DNA from: Saprospiraceae bacterium
GTDB taxonomy: Bacteria; Bacteroidota; Bacteroidia; Chitinophagales; Saprospiraceae
Reading direction: 5' to 3'
Length of the DNA stretch: 50,865 nt
Assembly: GCA_020629315.1 (NCBI GenBank)
Contig: JAHDDO010000008.1
Location: 72,938-123,802, forward strand
Shown here: piece by piece, positions 19,001 through 26,726 of the stretch
Numbering within the stretch: the first letter of the stretch is position 1
Layout: each line of letters opens with the position of its first letter
Program-made: the position numbers and the translations under genes
Notes under the pieces: generated by a model
The model's input: only the letters and a program-made list of their open reading frames with translations
Databases searched by the model: none
Told to the model about the DNA's origin: nothing

Positions 19001-19159
19001 TATGAAAATAAAGTGGTTCGGCCCCTAGTGGCAAGTAGCGCTGGATTTAGTGTTCGAATCAATATTGCAAATGCCTTGGTAATTGAGCCATATTATGCTA
19101 GACAGCTAGTGCAAAATGGTCGTTGGGACCTAGGGTTTAATTTGATTCCGGGCTGGTAA
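16019..19159 (+). CDS. Gluzincin metallopeptidase fused to TolB/PD40 propeller and outer-membrane barrel
   Basis: About 1046 aa using the ATG at 16019, which gives a signal peptide (KKQLFLTSIFLLSFSILVEAQ); the frame is open from 15920 without a plausible leader there. The N-terminal domain has a zinc site HEMVH (135-139) and a downstream Glu in WMSEGLAEYLS (E166), as in peptidase MA/gluzincin proteases. The middle (about 290-560) has PD40/TolB blades such as AWSPDGKTIVFTG and AFHPDGSQIVFSYD. The last 400 residues are rich in amphipathic strands and end in RWDLGFNLIPGW, resembling an outer-membrane barrel of the surface antigen/BamA-like class. It probably sits in the outer membrane with the protease domain periplasmic or at the surface; the substrate is unknown. 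It converges on the LytTR gene with a 12-base gap. Confidence 0.75.
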   Translation: MKKQLFLTSIFLLSFSILVEAQFFGRNKPRYRNFDFKILQTEHFDIYYYLKNKDVVNRLGQWSEMWYDHHYQVFKDSIDFKNPLLFYNNHADFQQTNAISGAISPGTGGVTEAFKNRVVMPLTFTHQQTNHVLGHEMVHAFQFNNIVRGDSTSLGDLRNLPLWMSEGLAEYLSLGSEDSHTALWMRDAVANQDIPSLKALNGYKYFPYRYGHALWAYITSVYGDDIIGPLYNTTADRGIDVALDSLLDNHQTQLGNSWSAALNNHFIPLINDRDEMPSGKVLLSNDNSGKINVTPTISPNGKYFVFLTNRDVINTDYFLADARDGTIIKKLCSINKGGADHIDFLESSGAWSPDSKSFAYVVYEGGKNAMVIVDIESGKSGDPIFIKNVPAFTHPAWSPDGKTIVFTGLVEGQVDLFSHDIRSGRTSQLTDDVYSEVSAAFHPDGSQIVFSYDKRSFEGDSFDGMYSLDLALMDMENKEIQILDVFQGSDNISPVFSYDGQILFASDPDGFRDMYSYNLETATIHRLTNVKTGISGITKFAPCISASHKTDRVLSSVYYNMGYSIVRSDLDKLIANSYTIPAIDKIAARLPEVNPEKLRYVDNNLGKQSSYAFVSSDGFSPKRYRPAFKLDYLGGGAGVGVSNNTFSSNTSLQGGIQTLFSDILGNNQLFANVALNGDFLDFGAQTAYINRSHRLAYGFGLGHVPLRTGYQEFADDVVEIDGQSVDVIRRDINILRLFNESANAFVHFPFSTTLRAEAGVSGFYQHFRQDLTQEYYTLNSINELIFIGQERMRVDLPDRIQFNEFYTLARGWGGGINAALVGDNSTFGMTGPVDGHRFRISLESQFGIDNYVATLVDARKYFFFKPFTFALRLLNYNRFEAETNTVYPFYIGSIGFVRGYQDLTTDAFINPEINLDRMIGSKLGLLSTELRYPLLGPERLALIRSGFLFTDLILFAEAGLAFDAFDQISEGRLTQVISTDENGTILRDAAGFPIYENKVVRPLVASSAGFSVRINIANALVIEPYYARQLVQNGRWDLGFNLIPGW

Positions 19160-19171
19160 AACTTACACCTA

Positions 19172-19897
19172 CTACGTGATAGCATTAATTCGCTCCACTA
19201 CTTCTGGTTTTTTGCGGACCGAGACAGGGACATGGGTACCATCCTTCATAAGGATATATCCCCCTTCTGTTTTTATGTATGATCGTACTTGATGAAGATT
19301 TATTAAATGCGATTGATGCACCCTCATGAATGATTGACCTAATACGTATTCATACTCTTTGAGTGTTTTTGAAACGATTAACTTTTGACCGTCTCCAAAG
19401 AAAAAGATTGTATAATTGTTTGCAGATTCGCAGCGGATAATCTCTTCAAGTTTAGCCACTCGAATCTCTTCTTGTGTATGCAAAATGATACTTTCTCTGC
19501 TGATATTATTATTAGCTTTTAGTTTATGTATTGTTTCTTGTTGGTCAATGTCCTTAACTTTTTGAACGGCCTCCTTTAATCTGGTACCATCTACAGGTTT
19601 AAGCAAATAATCACTCGCTGCATACTCAAAAGCTCGAATAGCATATTCTTTTGAACCAGTAGTAAAAATCACTTTTATTTTTTCGGTATTTATAATGTCT
19701 AGCAAATCAAATCCATTACCATCATTCATTTCAATATCAAGAAATAAAAGATCTACGTCCATATCTTTTAGTAAGCGAGCCGCTTCTAAGACTCCGCCAG
19801 CAGAACCCAAAATATTCAATTCAGGACAATGCTCTTCGATTTCGGCAGTTAAGCTAGCGATGGCTAAGGGCATATCGTCAACTAGTAAACAATTCAT
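19172..19897 (-). CDS. LytTR family response regulator
   Basis: 241 aa. Receiver domain (1-120) with DD at 7-8, phospho-acceptor D54 in LLFLDIEMNDGNGFDLL, and Lys in SDYLLKPVDG. The LytTR DNA-binding domain occupies about 138-240 (ILHTQEEIRVAKLEEIIRCESANNYTIFF, FMRVHQSHLINLHQVRSYIKTEGGYILMKDGTHVPVS). The start overlaps the kinase gene by ATGA. The system probably controls envelope or surface genes, as LytTR regulators often do, but the targets are unknown. Confidence 0.92.
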   Translation of the reverse strand: MNCLLVDDMPLAIASLTAEIEEHCPELNILGSAGGVLEAARLLKDMDVDLLFLDIEMNDGNGFDLLDIINTEKIKVIFTTGSKEYAIRAFEYAASDYLLKPVDGTRLKEAVQKVKDIDQQETIHKLKANNNISRESIILHTQEEIRVAKLEEIIRCESANNYTIFFFGDGQKLIVSKTLKEYEYVLGQSFMRVHQSHLINLHQVRSYIKTEGGYILMKDGTHVPVSVRKKPEVVERINAIT

Positions 19898-21840
19898 TTA
19901 TTCGACTTTATAATGGGTAATGTTAGTTGGACCGTAGTTCCAGCAGGCTTACCATCTTGATAATTATCATTTATGGAAAGTAGTTCATCTATTTGCCTGA
20001 ATTTAAAAAATTGCGCTAATCTGGTTTTGATATTATCGATGGCTACAGATTTATGATTTTGACTTACTTGTTTTATTGCTGCTTCTCGTCCAATGCCATT
20101 GTCCGTAATTTCACAACAAATGGTTTGCTGATCCTTCCAAATTCGGATGTTTATAAAGCCCTCAGGTATACTAGTATGCATTCCATGTTTGACTGCGTTT
20201 TCTGCAAAAGGTTGAATCATCATTTCAGGGATTTGAATGTCTTCAAGGCCTTGTTCCACATCTATCTGATAAGAGAAGCGTTCATTGTGACATAATTTTT
20301 CTAAGGAAAGGTACTTTTCTAAAAGCATGGCTTCTTCGGATACACGAATCAGACCCTCTGCATCATTCCTCATTTGAGAACGCAAAAGTGAAGCGAAGTC
20401 AGTAAGATATTTTCTAGCTTTTTTATTTTCTCCAAGTGCAATTAGACCTTTAATACTAGTAAGGCTATTGTATACAAAGTGGGGCGCCATTTGCATTTGT
20501 CTAACCTTAGATTTTTCGGCAAGTAGCGCATCTTGTAATTGGATTTGTTGTTTCAGTTTCTCCATTTCATTTTGCATCCCTCTAACTCTGATACTCGCAA
20601 TTATGCTAGTACCCACAGCTAATAGGAGCCCAATAAATATATATTTCCACCAGCTAGGATTGGCATTCGATTGATTTTCTATAGTAAGTATATTGGTATA
20701 CGTTTGGATATTCTCCTTATGTATTCTTCTAATATTTAGTCGTGTTTTCTGGACAGCTTCAAGCGAAAGGAATATGGGATCAGTTAAGGAAAAAGAAATC
20801 CACTTCTCTTGCCATCCATCCCATTGGTAATAGAACTCACTTTCATCCACTTTCCAATCCCCACTACGTAGTTGAATGATTAGGTCACCTGTTGCTTCTT
20901 CAAATTCGTGGTTTTTTTTCGTTGCTATTATTTTTTGATCCAATGTGATTTTATCTATAAAAATCGAAGGTCGGTCCGTTTTCTCATCGATTATTATTCG
21001 CTCCGAATTGTAATAGCAATCAATATTGTTCTTTGATTTTGTTGTCCAATGTTCATCTGGATTTAAATCCAATTCTTCTAGAGAGAGATCTTGCGTAAGG
21101 ATAAACCAAGATGACTGGCCCTGAATTAGTGTTGTCCCTTGTGATCGGTTTACTTCACGCAGAGGAAATTGAAGGCTATCTAAGGCTAAGGGGATACGCT
21201 CTAAGTAGTCATTCTCCAGACCAAACAATCCAAGCGTAGTTAAAACATGTAGTTTGTTTTGAAAAGGTATGAGGCCTAGAATACTATCTGGTAAAAAGTA
21301 TTCTTGTGTTCGATTGCAAACAGGAAAGAGGTGCTTTTGCTTTATGCCATACCATTGGTCATGTAACATCTCGTAACGGTAAGATCGTAATGAGGGTTGA
21401 CCATCTACTCTAGAATAGCAAACATCGTCATTTAAGGAAATTGTATTTTCCTTTACTACGATTTCGTAGTTATTCGCAATGTAAATACTTGACTTTTTTT
21501 CTAATGATCTCACTTTTGTGAGAGACTTCTGTAAAGGCTTCCATTGGTATAGCTCCGTCTGCCCGATGACCCATATATTAGTTTGATCTTGCTGAATATC
21601 TACTATATCTTCATCCACCTCAATTCGTATCCGATGTTGAGGACTTCTAAGATATAGTTTGCCATCTCTATCTAAGATGAGTAACCTATCAAGAGAATCA
21701 ATGCAGACTGTCTTTAGATTATTTTCAAAGATGCTGGTTACAGCTTGACTAGTAATTTTCGGAATAACAAAGCAAAAGCCTATGCAAAGTGTCCATACTA
21801 GTTTTAAATATGGCAGATATTCTTGCTTTGAAAAGCGCAT
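19894..21840 (-). CDS. LytS/YehU-type sensor histidine kinase with extracytoplasmic propeller-like sensor
   Basis: 648 aa. A short hydrophobic N-terminal segment (about 13-33) is followed by about 350 residues of strand-rich periplasmic sequence (LKTVCIDSLDRLLILDRDGKLYL-type repeats) that resembles a propeller plus Y_Y_Y-like domain, a membrane helix (about 396-416, WKYIFIGLLLAVGTSIIASI), a coiled coil, and a His_kinase domain with MAPHFVYNSLTSIKGLI (His near 452) and an HATPase domain (MIQPFAENAVKHG, DNGIGREAA). The usual NPHFLFN has Ala in place of the first Asn. It pairs with the LytTR regulator (4-base overlap). Confidence 0.88.
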   Translation of the reverse strand: MRFSKQEYLPYLKLVWTLCIGFCFVIPKITSQAVTSIFENNLKTVCIDSLDRLLILDRDGKLYLRSPQHRIRIEVDEDIVDIQQDQTNIWVIGQTELYQWKPLQKSLTKVRSLEKKSSIYIANNYEIVVKENTISLNDDVCYSRVDGQPSLRSYRYEMLHDQWYGIKQKHLFPVCNRTQEYFLPDSILGLIPFQNKLHVLTTLGLFGLENDYLERIPLALDSLQFPLREVNRSQGTTLIQGQSSWFILTQDLSLEELDLNPDEHWTTKSKNNIDCYYNSERIIIDEKTDRPSIFIDKITLDQKIIATKKNHEFEEATGDLIIQLRSGDWKVDESEFYYQWDGWQEKWISFSLTDPIFLSLEAVQKTRLNIRRIHKENIQTYTNILTIENQSNANPSWWKYIFIGLLLAVGTSIIASIRVRGMQNEMEKLKQQIQLQDALLAEKSKVRQMQMAPHFVYNSLTSIKGLIALGENKKARKYLTDFASLLRSQMRNDAEGLIRVSEEAMLLEKYLSLEKLCHNERFSYQIDVEQGLEDIQIPEMMIQPFAENAVKHGMHTSIPEGFINIRIWKDQQTICCEITDNGIGREAAIKQVSQNHKSVAIDNIKTRLAQFFKFRQIDELLSINDNYQDGKPAGTTVQLTLPIIKSNK

Positions 21841-21849
21841 GAAATAAAG

Positions 21850-22524
21850 TTACAAAAGCACTCCCTTGCTAAGTAATTCTCGGTTAAGTTCTAATTGAGA
21901 GTGTTTTAATTCTGAAAGATCAACGTTAAACAGGGGTGTTGCATTATCTCCATTTGAGGCAACAATCTTGATATACCCTAAGCAAACAGTCCAACCTTGC
22001 AGGGTCAGCAGCATAGGATCTGCACTGGTCTGTATACTGCCATCATCCTGACCTCTTTTTATTTCCTGTGCTGATAGTTTAAAGGGTCGATTTTGGATGT
22101 CCTGTAATTTAACGAAATAGAGGCTTTCTTGAATAGCTTCAGTCAGTTTGCTAAGGTCTTTACCGTGAGCAGAGGAACGTACCATAGCAAAGTAATCTAG
22201 TAATGCCTCGGAGTACAAGAAATTACTTTCACAAAAGTCCATGAATGCCTTCATCAGAGCTAAAGAGCTTTCAATACCGGGTAGATGTTTATGTTCATCA
22301 ACGGTTTGGTAATACAGGTCTGTAAGTAAACTAAGGGCTTTATAGGTTATCGCTAAGTACAAGTTTTCTTTACTCTTAAAGTAACTATATAAGGTAACCT
22401 TAGTAATGCCGGCCTCTGAGGCGATATCTTCCATCTTGGCATTCCTAAAACCTACTTCACCGAACACCTTTTCTGCAGACTTTAAAATGGATCGTTCTTT
22501 TTCGGCTTTTCTAGTATTATTCAT
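21850..22524 (-). CDS. TetR/AcrR family transcriptional regulator
   Basis: 224 aa. N-terminal helix-turn-helix (about 10-57): RSILKSAEKVFGEVGF, MEDIASEAGITKVTLYSYFKSKENLYLAI, the classic TetR form. The ligand domain is all-helical and unassigned. It is divergent from a small four-helix membrane protein gene (79-base gap), the usual TetR-and-target layout, so that gene is the most likely target. The lytS-like kinase gene starts 9 bases downstream of its stop. Confidence 0.92.
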   Translation of the reverse strand: MNNTRKAEKERSILKSAEKVFGEVGFRNAKMEDIASEAGITKVTLYSYFKSKENLYLAITYKALSLLTDLYYQTVDEHKHLPGIESSLALMKAFMDFCESNFLYSEALLDYFAMVRSSAHGKDLSKLTEAIQESLYFVKLQDIQNRPFKLSAQEIKRGQDDGSIQTSADPMLLTLQGWTVCLGYIKIVASNGDNATPLFNVDLSELKHSQLELNRELLSKGVLL

Positions 22525-22603
22525 AATAAGTGATTATAAATGTACTCATTAAAGGATTAACTACCTTGCAAGTCTTTAGGCAAATAAAAAACCAATGTAA
22601 AAG

Positions 22604-22969
22604 ATGAAACATGCCTTATTAATTCAAAGTGTTATCGAAATCCTGGGAGCGATGGCTTTATTTATGAGCCCAAATTTATTTTTCCTCGAAGAGTATAATA
22701 ATACTTCAGCAAATTTGATCAAGATGATTGCCATCATGGCGCTTTGCATTGGCGCCCTTAGTGTCGTTCTTTGGCGCCACTTTGAATACAAGACTCAGTA
22801 CAAACAGGCCTACTTAGTATTTATGGGTTATCAGGCATTTTCAAGCTTTCACTTATACGCCTTGTTTAATATAGGCCTTACGAATCAAGCAGGTCCATTC
22901 ATTACCCATGTGTTGCTGTTTGTTCTACTTTTTATCTTTTATATGAGAGACATCAATAAAAAAGAGTAA
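22604..22969 (+). CDS. Small four-helix membrane protein, unknown
   Basis: 121 aa. Four hydrophobic helices (about 5-25, 40-57, 68-88, 97-115) with short loops and a positively charged C terminus (RDINKKE). No family was recognised; it is not an SMR or DMT transporter by any motif seen. Its position head-to-head with the TetR gene suggests it is the regulated target. It is followed by a hairpin shared with the convergent acyl-CoA dehydrogenase gene. Confidence 0.7.
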   Translation: MKHALLIQSVIEILGAMALFMSPNLFFLEEYNNTSANLIKMIAIMALCIGALSVVLWRHFEYKTQYKQAYLVFMGYQAFSSFHLYALFNIGLTNQAGPFITHVLLFVLLFIFYMRDINKKE

Positions 22970-22971
22970 AA

Positions 22972-23003
22972 AAAGCATGAATTATATTTCAAATTCATGC
23001 TTT
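22972..23003 (-). terminator. Convergent terminator hairpin
   Basis: Perfect 12-bp stem AAAGCATGAATT/AATTCATGCTTT with an 8-base loop. On the minus strand it is followed by a T-run, so it best serves the acyl-CoA dehydrogenase transcript. Confidence 0.65.
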
Positions 23004-23061
23004 CAAAAACTGACTTTCAAACGTTCATGAGTGCTAACAATGCAAATGCACTATTAGAACT

Positions 23062-24855
23062 TTATAAGGCATAGGCATTGCTTTCGATCATATCTGCAGC
23101 AATGGTTCTATATACTCTTTTTAGATTCTGTAATGGATATTTAGTCAAGGCACGTACACCTTTAATAACCATTCCTTTCATTTCATCTGGTACTACCACT
23201 GAACATAGGTTCATGGCATTAGTATAGCTATTGAAGGTAGTTTCTTGGACTAAGCCTTTAAGTATAGACTCATAGATCTCTAATTTCTCATTACCTTCTT
23301 GTTGAAGTTTTTCTACCCGTAATAAAACAGACTCTGCGGTGTACACATCAATCATTAGGTCTGCTAAGAACATTAAGACTTCTTGCTCTTCTTTCAAGTT
23401 TATTTGCTTAGACATAGCCTGTTGACCCGTAATCCCTAGAAACATTAGATTCAGCTTCTTTAGTTGATCTATTGTTTTTCTTTCGGCACTATAAGCAAAT
23501 TCTTCATAGGACGCTTGGGTTCCATTTTGAAGGTCAGACTGAACCTTAAGAGCCGCTGCTGCTAAGTCTATTTCTCCTGCTTTTACTTTTCTATAGAACC
23601 GATCAATCATAATGAGCCGATTGATCTCATTGGTTCCTTCGAAAATTCGATTAATTCTAGAATCTCTGTACGCTCTGGCTGCCGTACCTTCTTCCGAGAA
23701 GCCCATACCTCCATGGATCTGTACGTTTTCATCAACACAGTAATCTAATACCTCACTACCCAGTATTTTCAAAATAGAGCACTCTAACGCATATTCTTCA
23801 GCAGCGTTAAGTTTTGCTTTATACTTTTCAGTACCCTTAGCTACTTGCTCTTGGATTTCTTCATCCATATACTTAGCGATTCTGTAACTCACAGTCTCAG
23901 TCGCAAAACATTTTATGGCTTGTTGAGCTAATTTGGATTGAATCGCACCAAAGCTAGCGATTGGTTTTCCAAATTGTATTCTTTCGTTGGCGTATTGAAT
24001 ACTTGAAGTCGTTACTCTCTTAGAGCCTCCTAGACATGAGATACCCAGCTTATATCGACCTATATTTAAAGCATTGAATGCAATAAGGTGACCTTTTCCA
24101 ATTTCTCCCAGTATATTTTCTTTGGGCACTTTTACATTTTCAAAAAAGACCATTCTAGTAGACGATCCTTTAATTCCCAATTTTCGCTCTTCTTCCCCTA
24201 AACTCATACCTTCTGTTCCTTTATCTACAAGGAAGGCAGTAAAATGTTCTCCATCAATTTGAGCAAATACGGTAAATAGATCTGCGAAACCAGCATTGGA
24301 AATCCACATTTTCTGACCATTGATAATATAATGTTCGCCATCCTCAGTCAAATCTGCTCTAGTCTTTCCTGATAAAGCGTCAGATCCTGCACCTGGTTCA
24401 GTCAAACAATACGCAGCCTTCAGTGTACCCATAGAAAGGCCTGGGAGGTATTTTTCTTTTTGTTCTGGCGTACCAAAATAATATACAGGTAACATGCCAA
24501 TACCTACGTGCGCATTAAAAGGCACAGAAAAAGAACCGGCGCAACCAATGCCTTCAGCTAACAAAGCATTGCTTATAAAATCTAGGTCCATACCACTATA
24601 CTTCTCAGGCATGTGTGCACCTAAAAAGCCTAACTCACCGCAAACTTCTAAGAGGTTTGCTGAAATATTATTTTCCATTTTTTCGATCTTTTCCGCATTA
24701 GGGAAAATGTGCGTATCCACAAAATCATCCATCGATGATTTGATCATAGTATGCTCGTCTGTAAAATCCTCTGGAGTATAGATCTCACCAGGATTGCTGG
24801 TTGTGGTTAAAAAGTCCGCACCAGTTCGATTCTTTTTATCTTTTAGGATGTCCAT
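23062..24855 (-). CDS. Acyl-CoA dehydrogenase
   Basis: 597 aa flavoprotein that oxidises acyl-CoA to trans-2-enoyl-CoA in beta-oxidation. The ACAD core includes YCLTEPGAGSDALSGKTRA (FAD/substrate loop), IINGQKMWISNAGFADLFTVFA, and IHGGMGFSEEGTAARAYRDSR; FEGTNEINR holds the presumed catalytic Glu near residue 405. A C-terminal helical extension of about 170 residues (from about 425) is like the VLCAD/ACAD9 type, longer than the 380-residue short- and medium-chain enzymes. No partner ETF or thiolase is next to it. A perfect 20-bp inverted repeat lies 8 bases upstream of its start. Confidence 0.93.
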   Translation of the reverse strand: MDILKDKKNRTGADFLTTTSNPGEIYTPEDFTDEHTMIKSSMDDFVDTHIFPNAEKIEKMENNISANLLEVCGELGFLGAHMPEKYSGMDLDFISNALLAEGIGCAGSFSVPFNAHVGIGMLPVYYFGTPEQKEKYLPGLSMGTLKAAYCLTEPGAGSDALSGKTRADLTEDGEHYIINGQKMWISNAGFADLFTVFAQIDGEHFTAFLVDKGTEGMSLGEEERKLGIKGSSTRMVFFENVKVPKENILGEIGKGHLIAFNALNIGRYKLGISCLGGSKRVTTSSIQYANERIQFGKPIASFGAIQSKLAQQAIKCFATETVSYRIAKYMDEEIQEQVAKGTEKYKAKLNAAEEYALECSILKILGSEVLDYCVDENVQIHGGMGFSEEGTAARAYRDSRINRIFEGTNEINRLIMIDRFYRKVKAGEIDLAAAALKVQSDLQNGTQASYEEFAYSAERKTIDQLKKLNLMFLGITGQQAMSKQINLKEEQEVLMFLADLMIDVYTAESVLLRVEKLQQEGNEKLEIYESILKGLVQETTFNSYTNAMNLCSVVVPDEMKGMVIKGVRALTKYPLQNLKRVYRTIAADMIESNAYAL

Positions 24856-24862
24856 TTATGTT

Positions 24863-24951
24863 AAAATTTAACTTTGAGTATAGTCAAATCTACATAATTA
24901 TTGGAACCTTATCAAGATAATTTCCAAAAAATATACTCAAAGTTAAATTTT
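24863..24951. repeat. Perfect 20-bp inverted repeat with nested hairpin upstream of acyl-CoA dehydrogenase
   Basis: Arms AAAATTTAACTTTGAGTATA at 24863-24882 and its exact reverse complement at 24932-24951, 49 bases apart. Inside lies another hairpin: TTGGAA/TTCCAA (24901-24906 with 24922-24927) enclosing TTATC/GATAA (24909-24913 with 24916-24920). Each arm contains TAACTTTG, a match to the -7 consensus TAnnTTTG. The right-arm copy, read on the minus strand, points at the acyl-CoA dehydrogenase gene. Possibly a promoter-operator, or a relic of a small mobile element. Confidence 0.75.
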
Positions 24952-24976
24952 TAAATATACAATTATTTGCAGTAAG

Positions 24977-25663
24977 CTACTTTCGCAATTGAATTAAGGA
25001 AACCACATGCAAAAAGATAGCGAGTGGTGCCAAAAAGCCAGCCAAAAACAAATAGGGTAGTCTAAAGAATTCAAGAGAAACTAAAGGCTCAGTAGCACCC
25101 CAAAGATGTGGGGCATAACTGGAAGTGGTAATAACAGCAGCTACTATAACAATCATGAAAATACCTATGATATTCCACGCCTTTAGTAATCGTTTATTTT
25201 GAACGGCTCCCAAGAAGAAAAGGGCACCCGTTATTCCCATAAGGATGTCATAATTTAAACCATGGTAAGTAGCTGAAGCAGGAATTACACCAGCTAAAAA
25301 TGTATAGTGTAATAAGATCTCTACAGGAATTCTAAAACTTTGCATACCGGTAGTCCATCGTAAGGGTAGTCTTTGGTAGATCGGATTGTTTTTATGCCGT
25401 CTAAAAAAGTAAATATAGCTACTGATTAATGGGATTAAAATGAATAAGAGAAACTTGGGAGGAAGAGAGTAGTCAGCTATAATACCTGTTTTCGACAAGC
25501 AATATAAATATATCCACCACAGCAGAATTATCAGTCCAAAGGTCTGAGCATGCTTTCTTGCCTTTATTGCGTCTACTCCTGTCTTTATTTGCCCACGATA
25601 AAATAATACAACAACGGTAACAGCCATTATAATACTCAATACAAGAAAGCCAATTGGAACCAT
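24977..25663 (-). CDS. Multi-pass membrane protein, unknown
   Basis: 228 aa with about seven hydrophobic segments (about 3-20, 42-60, 70-85, 115-130, 135-152, 163-180, 200-222). A conserved-looking helix contains WRTTGMQ-like residues (PLRWTTGMQSFRIPVEILLHYTFLAG), but no known transporter or enzyme motif was found. The only close neighbours are the acyl-CoA dehydrogenase downstream, separated by the inverted repeat, and the divergent YheT-like hydrolase. Function unknown. Confidence 0.7.
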   Translation of the reverse strand: MVPIGFLVLSIIMAVTVVVLFYRGQIKTGVDAIKARKHAQTFGLIILLWWIYLYCLSKTGIIADYSLPPKFLLFILIPLISSYIYFFRRHKNNPIYQRLPLRWTTGMQSFRIPVEILLHYTFLAGVIPASATYHGLNYDILMGITGALFFLGAVQNKRLLKAWNIIGIFMIVIVAAVITTSSYAPHLWGATEPLVSLEFFRLPYLFLAGFLAPLAIFLHVVSLIQLRK

Positions 25664-25736
25664 ATTCTATTTTTAGGTAAGCTACGATAATTGCGAGATA
25701 TTTACCTTTATAGAAAACATAGCCAGTTTTATTTAT

Positions 25737-26696
25737 ATGGAGTCTAATGTAGCCCCAAATTTTGGTATCTATAAACCTTCGATATTATTGAGGCATGCGC
25801 ATGTAAACACCATATTTACGGCTCGATGTAGAAGGACTCCGATGGTAGAGTCCCAAAAAGTATCAATTGAAACGCCAGACGGAGACTTTTTTGACATTGA
25901 ACAAAACCGATCAAATAGAAATGAGCTAGTTATCGTACTACATGGTTTGGAAGGAGATACGGAGTCCCAATATATAAGAGGACTATGTTACCATCTGCAT
26001 CACCATAACTTTGATTTCATAGCCGTCAACCATCGTTCGTGTGGTGGCCAGATGAATCGATTGCCCACTATGTATCATTCTGGCTTTACGCAAGATTTAC
26101 ATTTCCTGGTCGAAAAGTATGCCGATGCGTACAAACAAATACATATTGTTGGTTTTTCCTTGGGCGGCAATATAACATTGAAATATATCTCAGATGGATA
26201 CTATTCACTGCCTGAAACGGTTTCTAAGGTGGTCGCAGTATCGGTGCCTATGGACCTTGCAGGCAGTTTGCAGGAAATATTGAAGTTGAAAAATAAAATA
26301 TATGATAAGATGTTTCTTTCGACGTTGAAGAAGAAAATTGTTGAGAAACATAAACAGTTTCCAGATCACATTCCGATTGAGAAAATGAAACTTGTTAAAA
26401 ACCTCTATGATATTGATGAATTCTTTACAGGGCCCTTACATGGATTTAAGGGAGCCGATGATTATTATGAAAAGTGTAGCGCCTTACCATTGTTACATAA
26501 TGCTTCCGTCAAAACCTTAATTATAAATGCGCTAGACGATCCTTTTTTATCCCCTGCCTGTTACCCTAAAAAGGACTCATTTACTAATCCCAATGTCCAG
26601 CTACTATATCCTAGCTATGGTGGACATGTAGGTTTTTTCGATACACACAAAACGTGTTGGCATGAATCAGTAATTATAAAATACTTGCACCAATAA
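25737..26696 (+). CDS. YheT-like alpha/beta hydrolase
   Basis: 319 aa. Alpha/beta fold with VIVLHGLEGDTESQYIRGL (oxyanion region, about 62-80), the nucleophile elbow VGFSLGGN (S141), acid ALDDPF (D267) and base GGHVGF (H297). The N-terminal LRHAHVNTIFTA and NHRSCGG are typical of the YheT/EstP family of predicted esterases found in many bacteria. Substrate unknown; the protein is cytoplasmic. A strong bidirectional terminator lies at its end, between it and the convergent prohibitin gene. Confidence 0.88.
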   Translation: MESNVAPNFGIYKPSILLRHAHVNTIFTARCRRTPMVESQKVSIETPDGDFFDIEQNRSNRNELVIVLHGLEGDTESQYIRGLCYHLHHHNFDFIAVNHRSCGGQMNRLPTMYHSGFTQDLHFLVEKYADAYKQIHIVGFSLGGNITLKYISDGYYSLPETVSKVVAVSVPMDLAGSLQEILKLKNKIYDKMFLSTLKKKIVEKHKQFPDHIPIEKMKLVKNLYDIDEFFTGPLHGFKGADDYYEKCSALPLLHNASVKTLIINALDDPFLSPACYPKKDSFTNPNVQLLYPSYGGHVGFFDTHKTCWHESVIIKYLHQ

Positions 26697-26723
26697 AAAA
26701 GCCCTCGTTCAGAGGGCTTTTTT
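26695..26723. terminator. Bidirectional intrinsic terminator
   Basis: GCCCTC/GAGGGC stem (26701-26706 with 26712-26717) extended by six A-T pairs on both sides, between convergent genes ending at 26696 and 26727. Confidence 0.92.
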
Positions 26724-26726
26724 ATT

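Noticed and set aside
22604..22969. Small multidrug resistance (SMR) transporter
   Set aside because: Length and four helices fit, but the conserved membrane Glu14 context and other SMR signature residues were not found.
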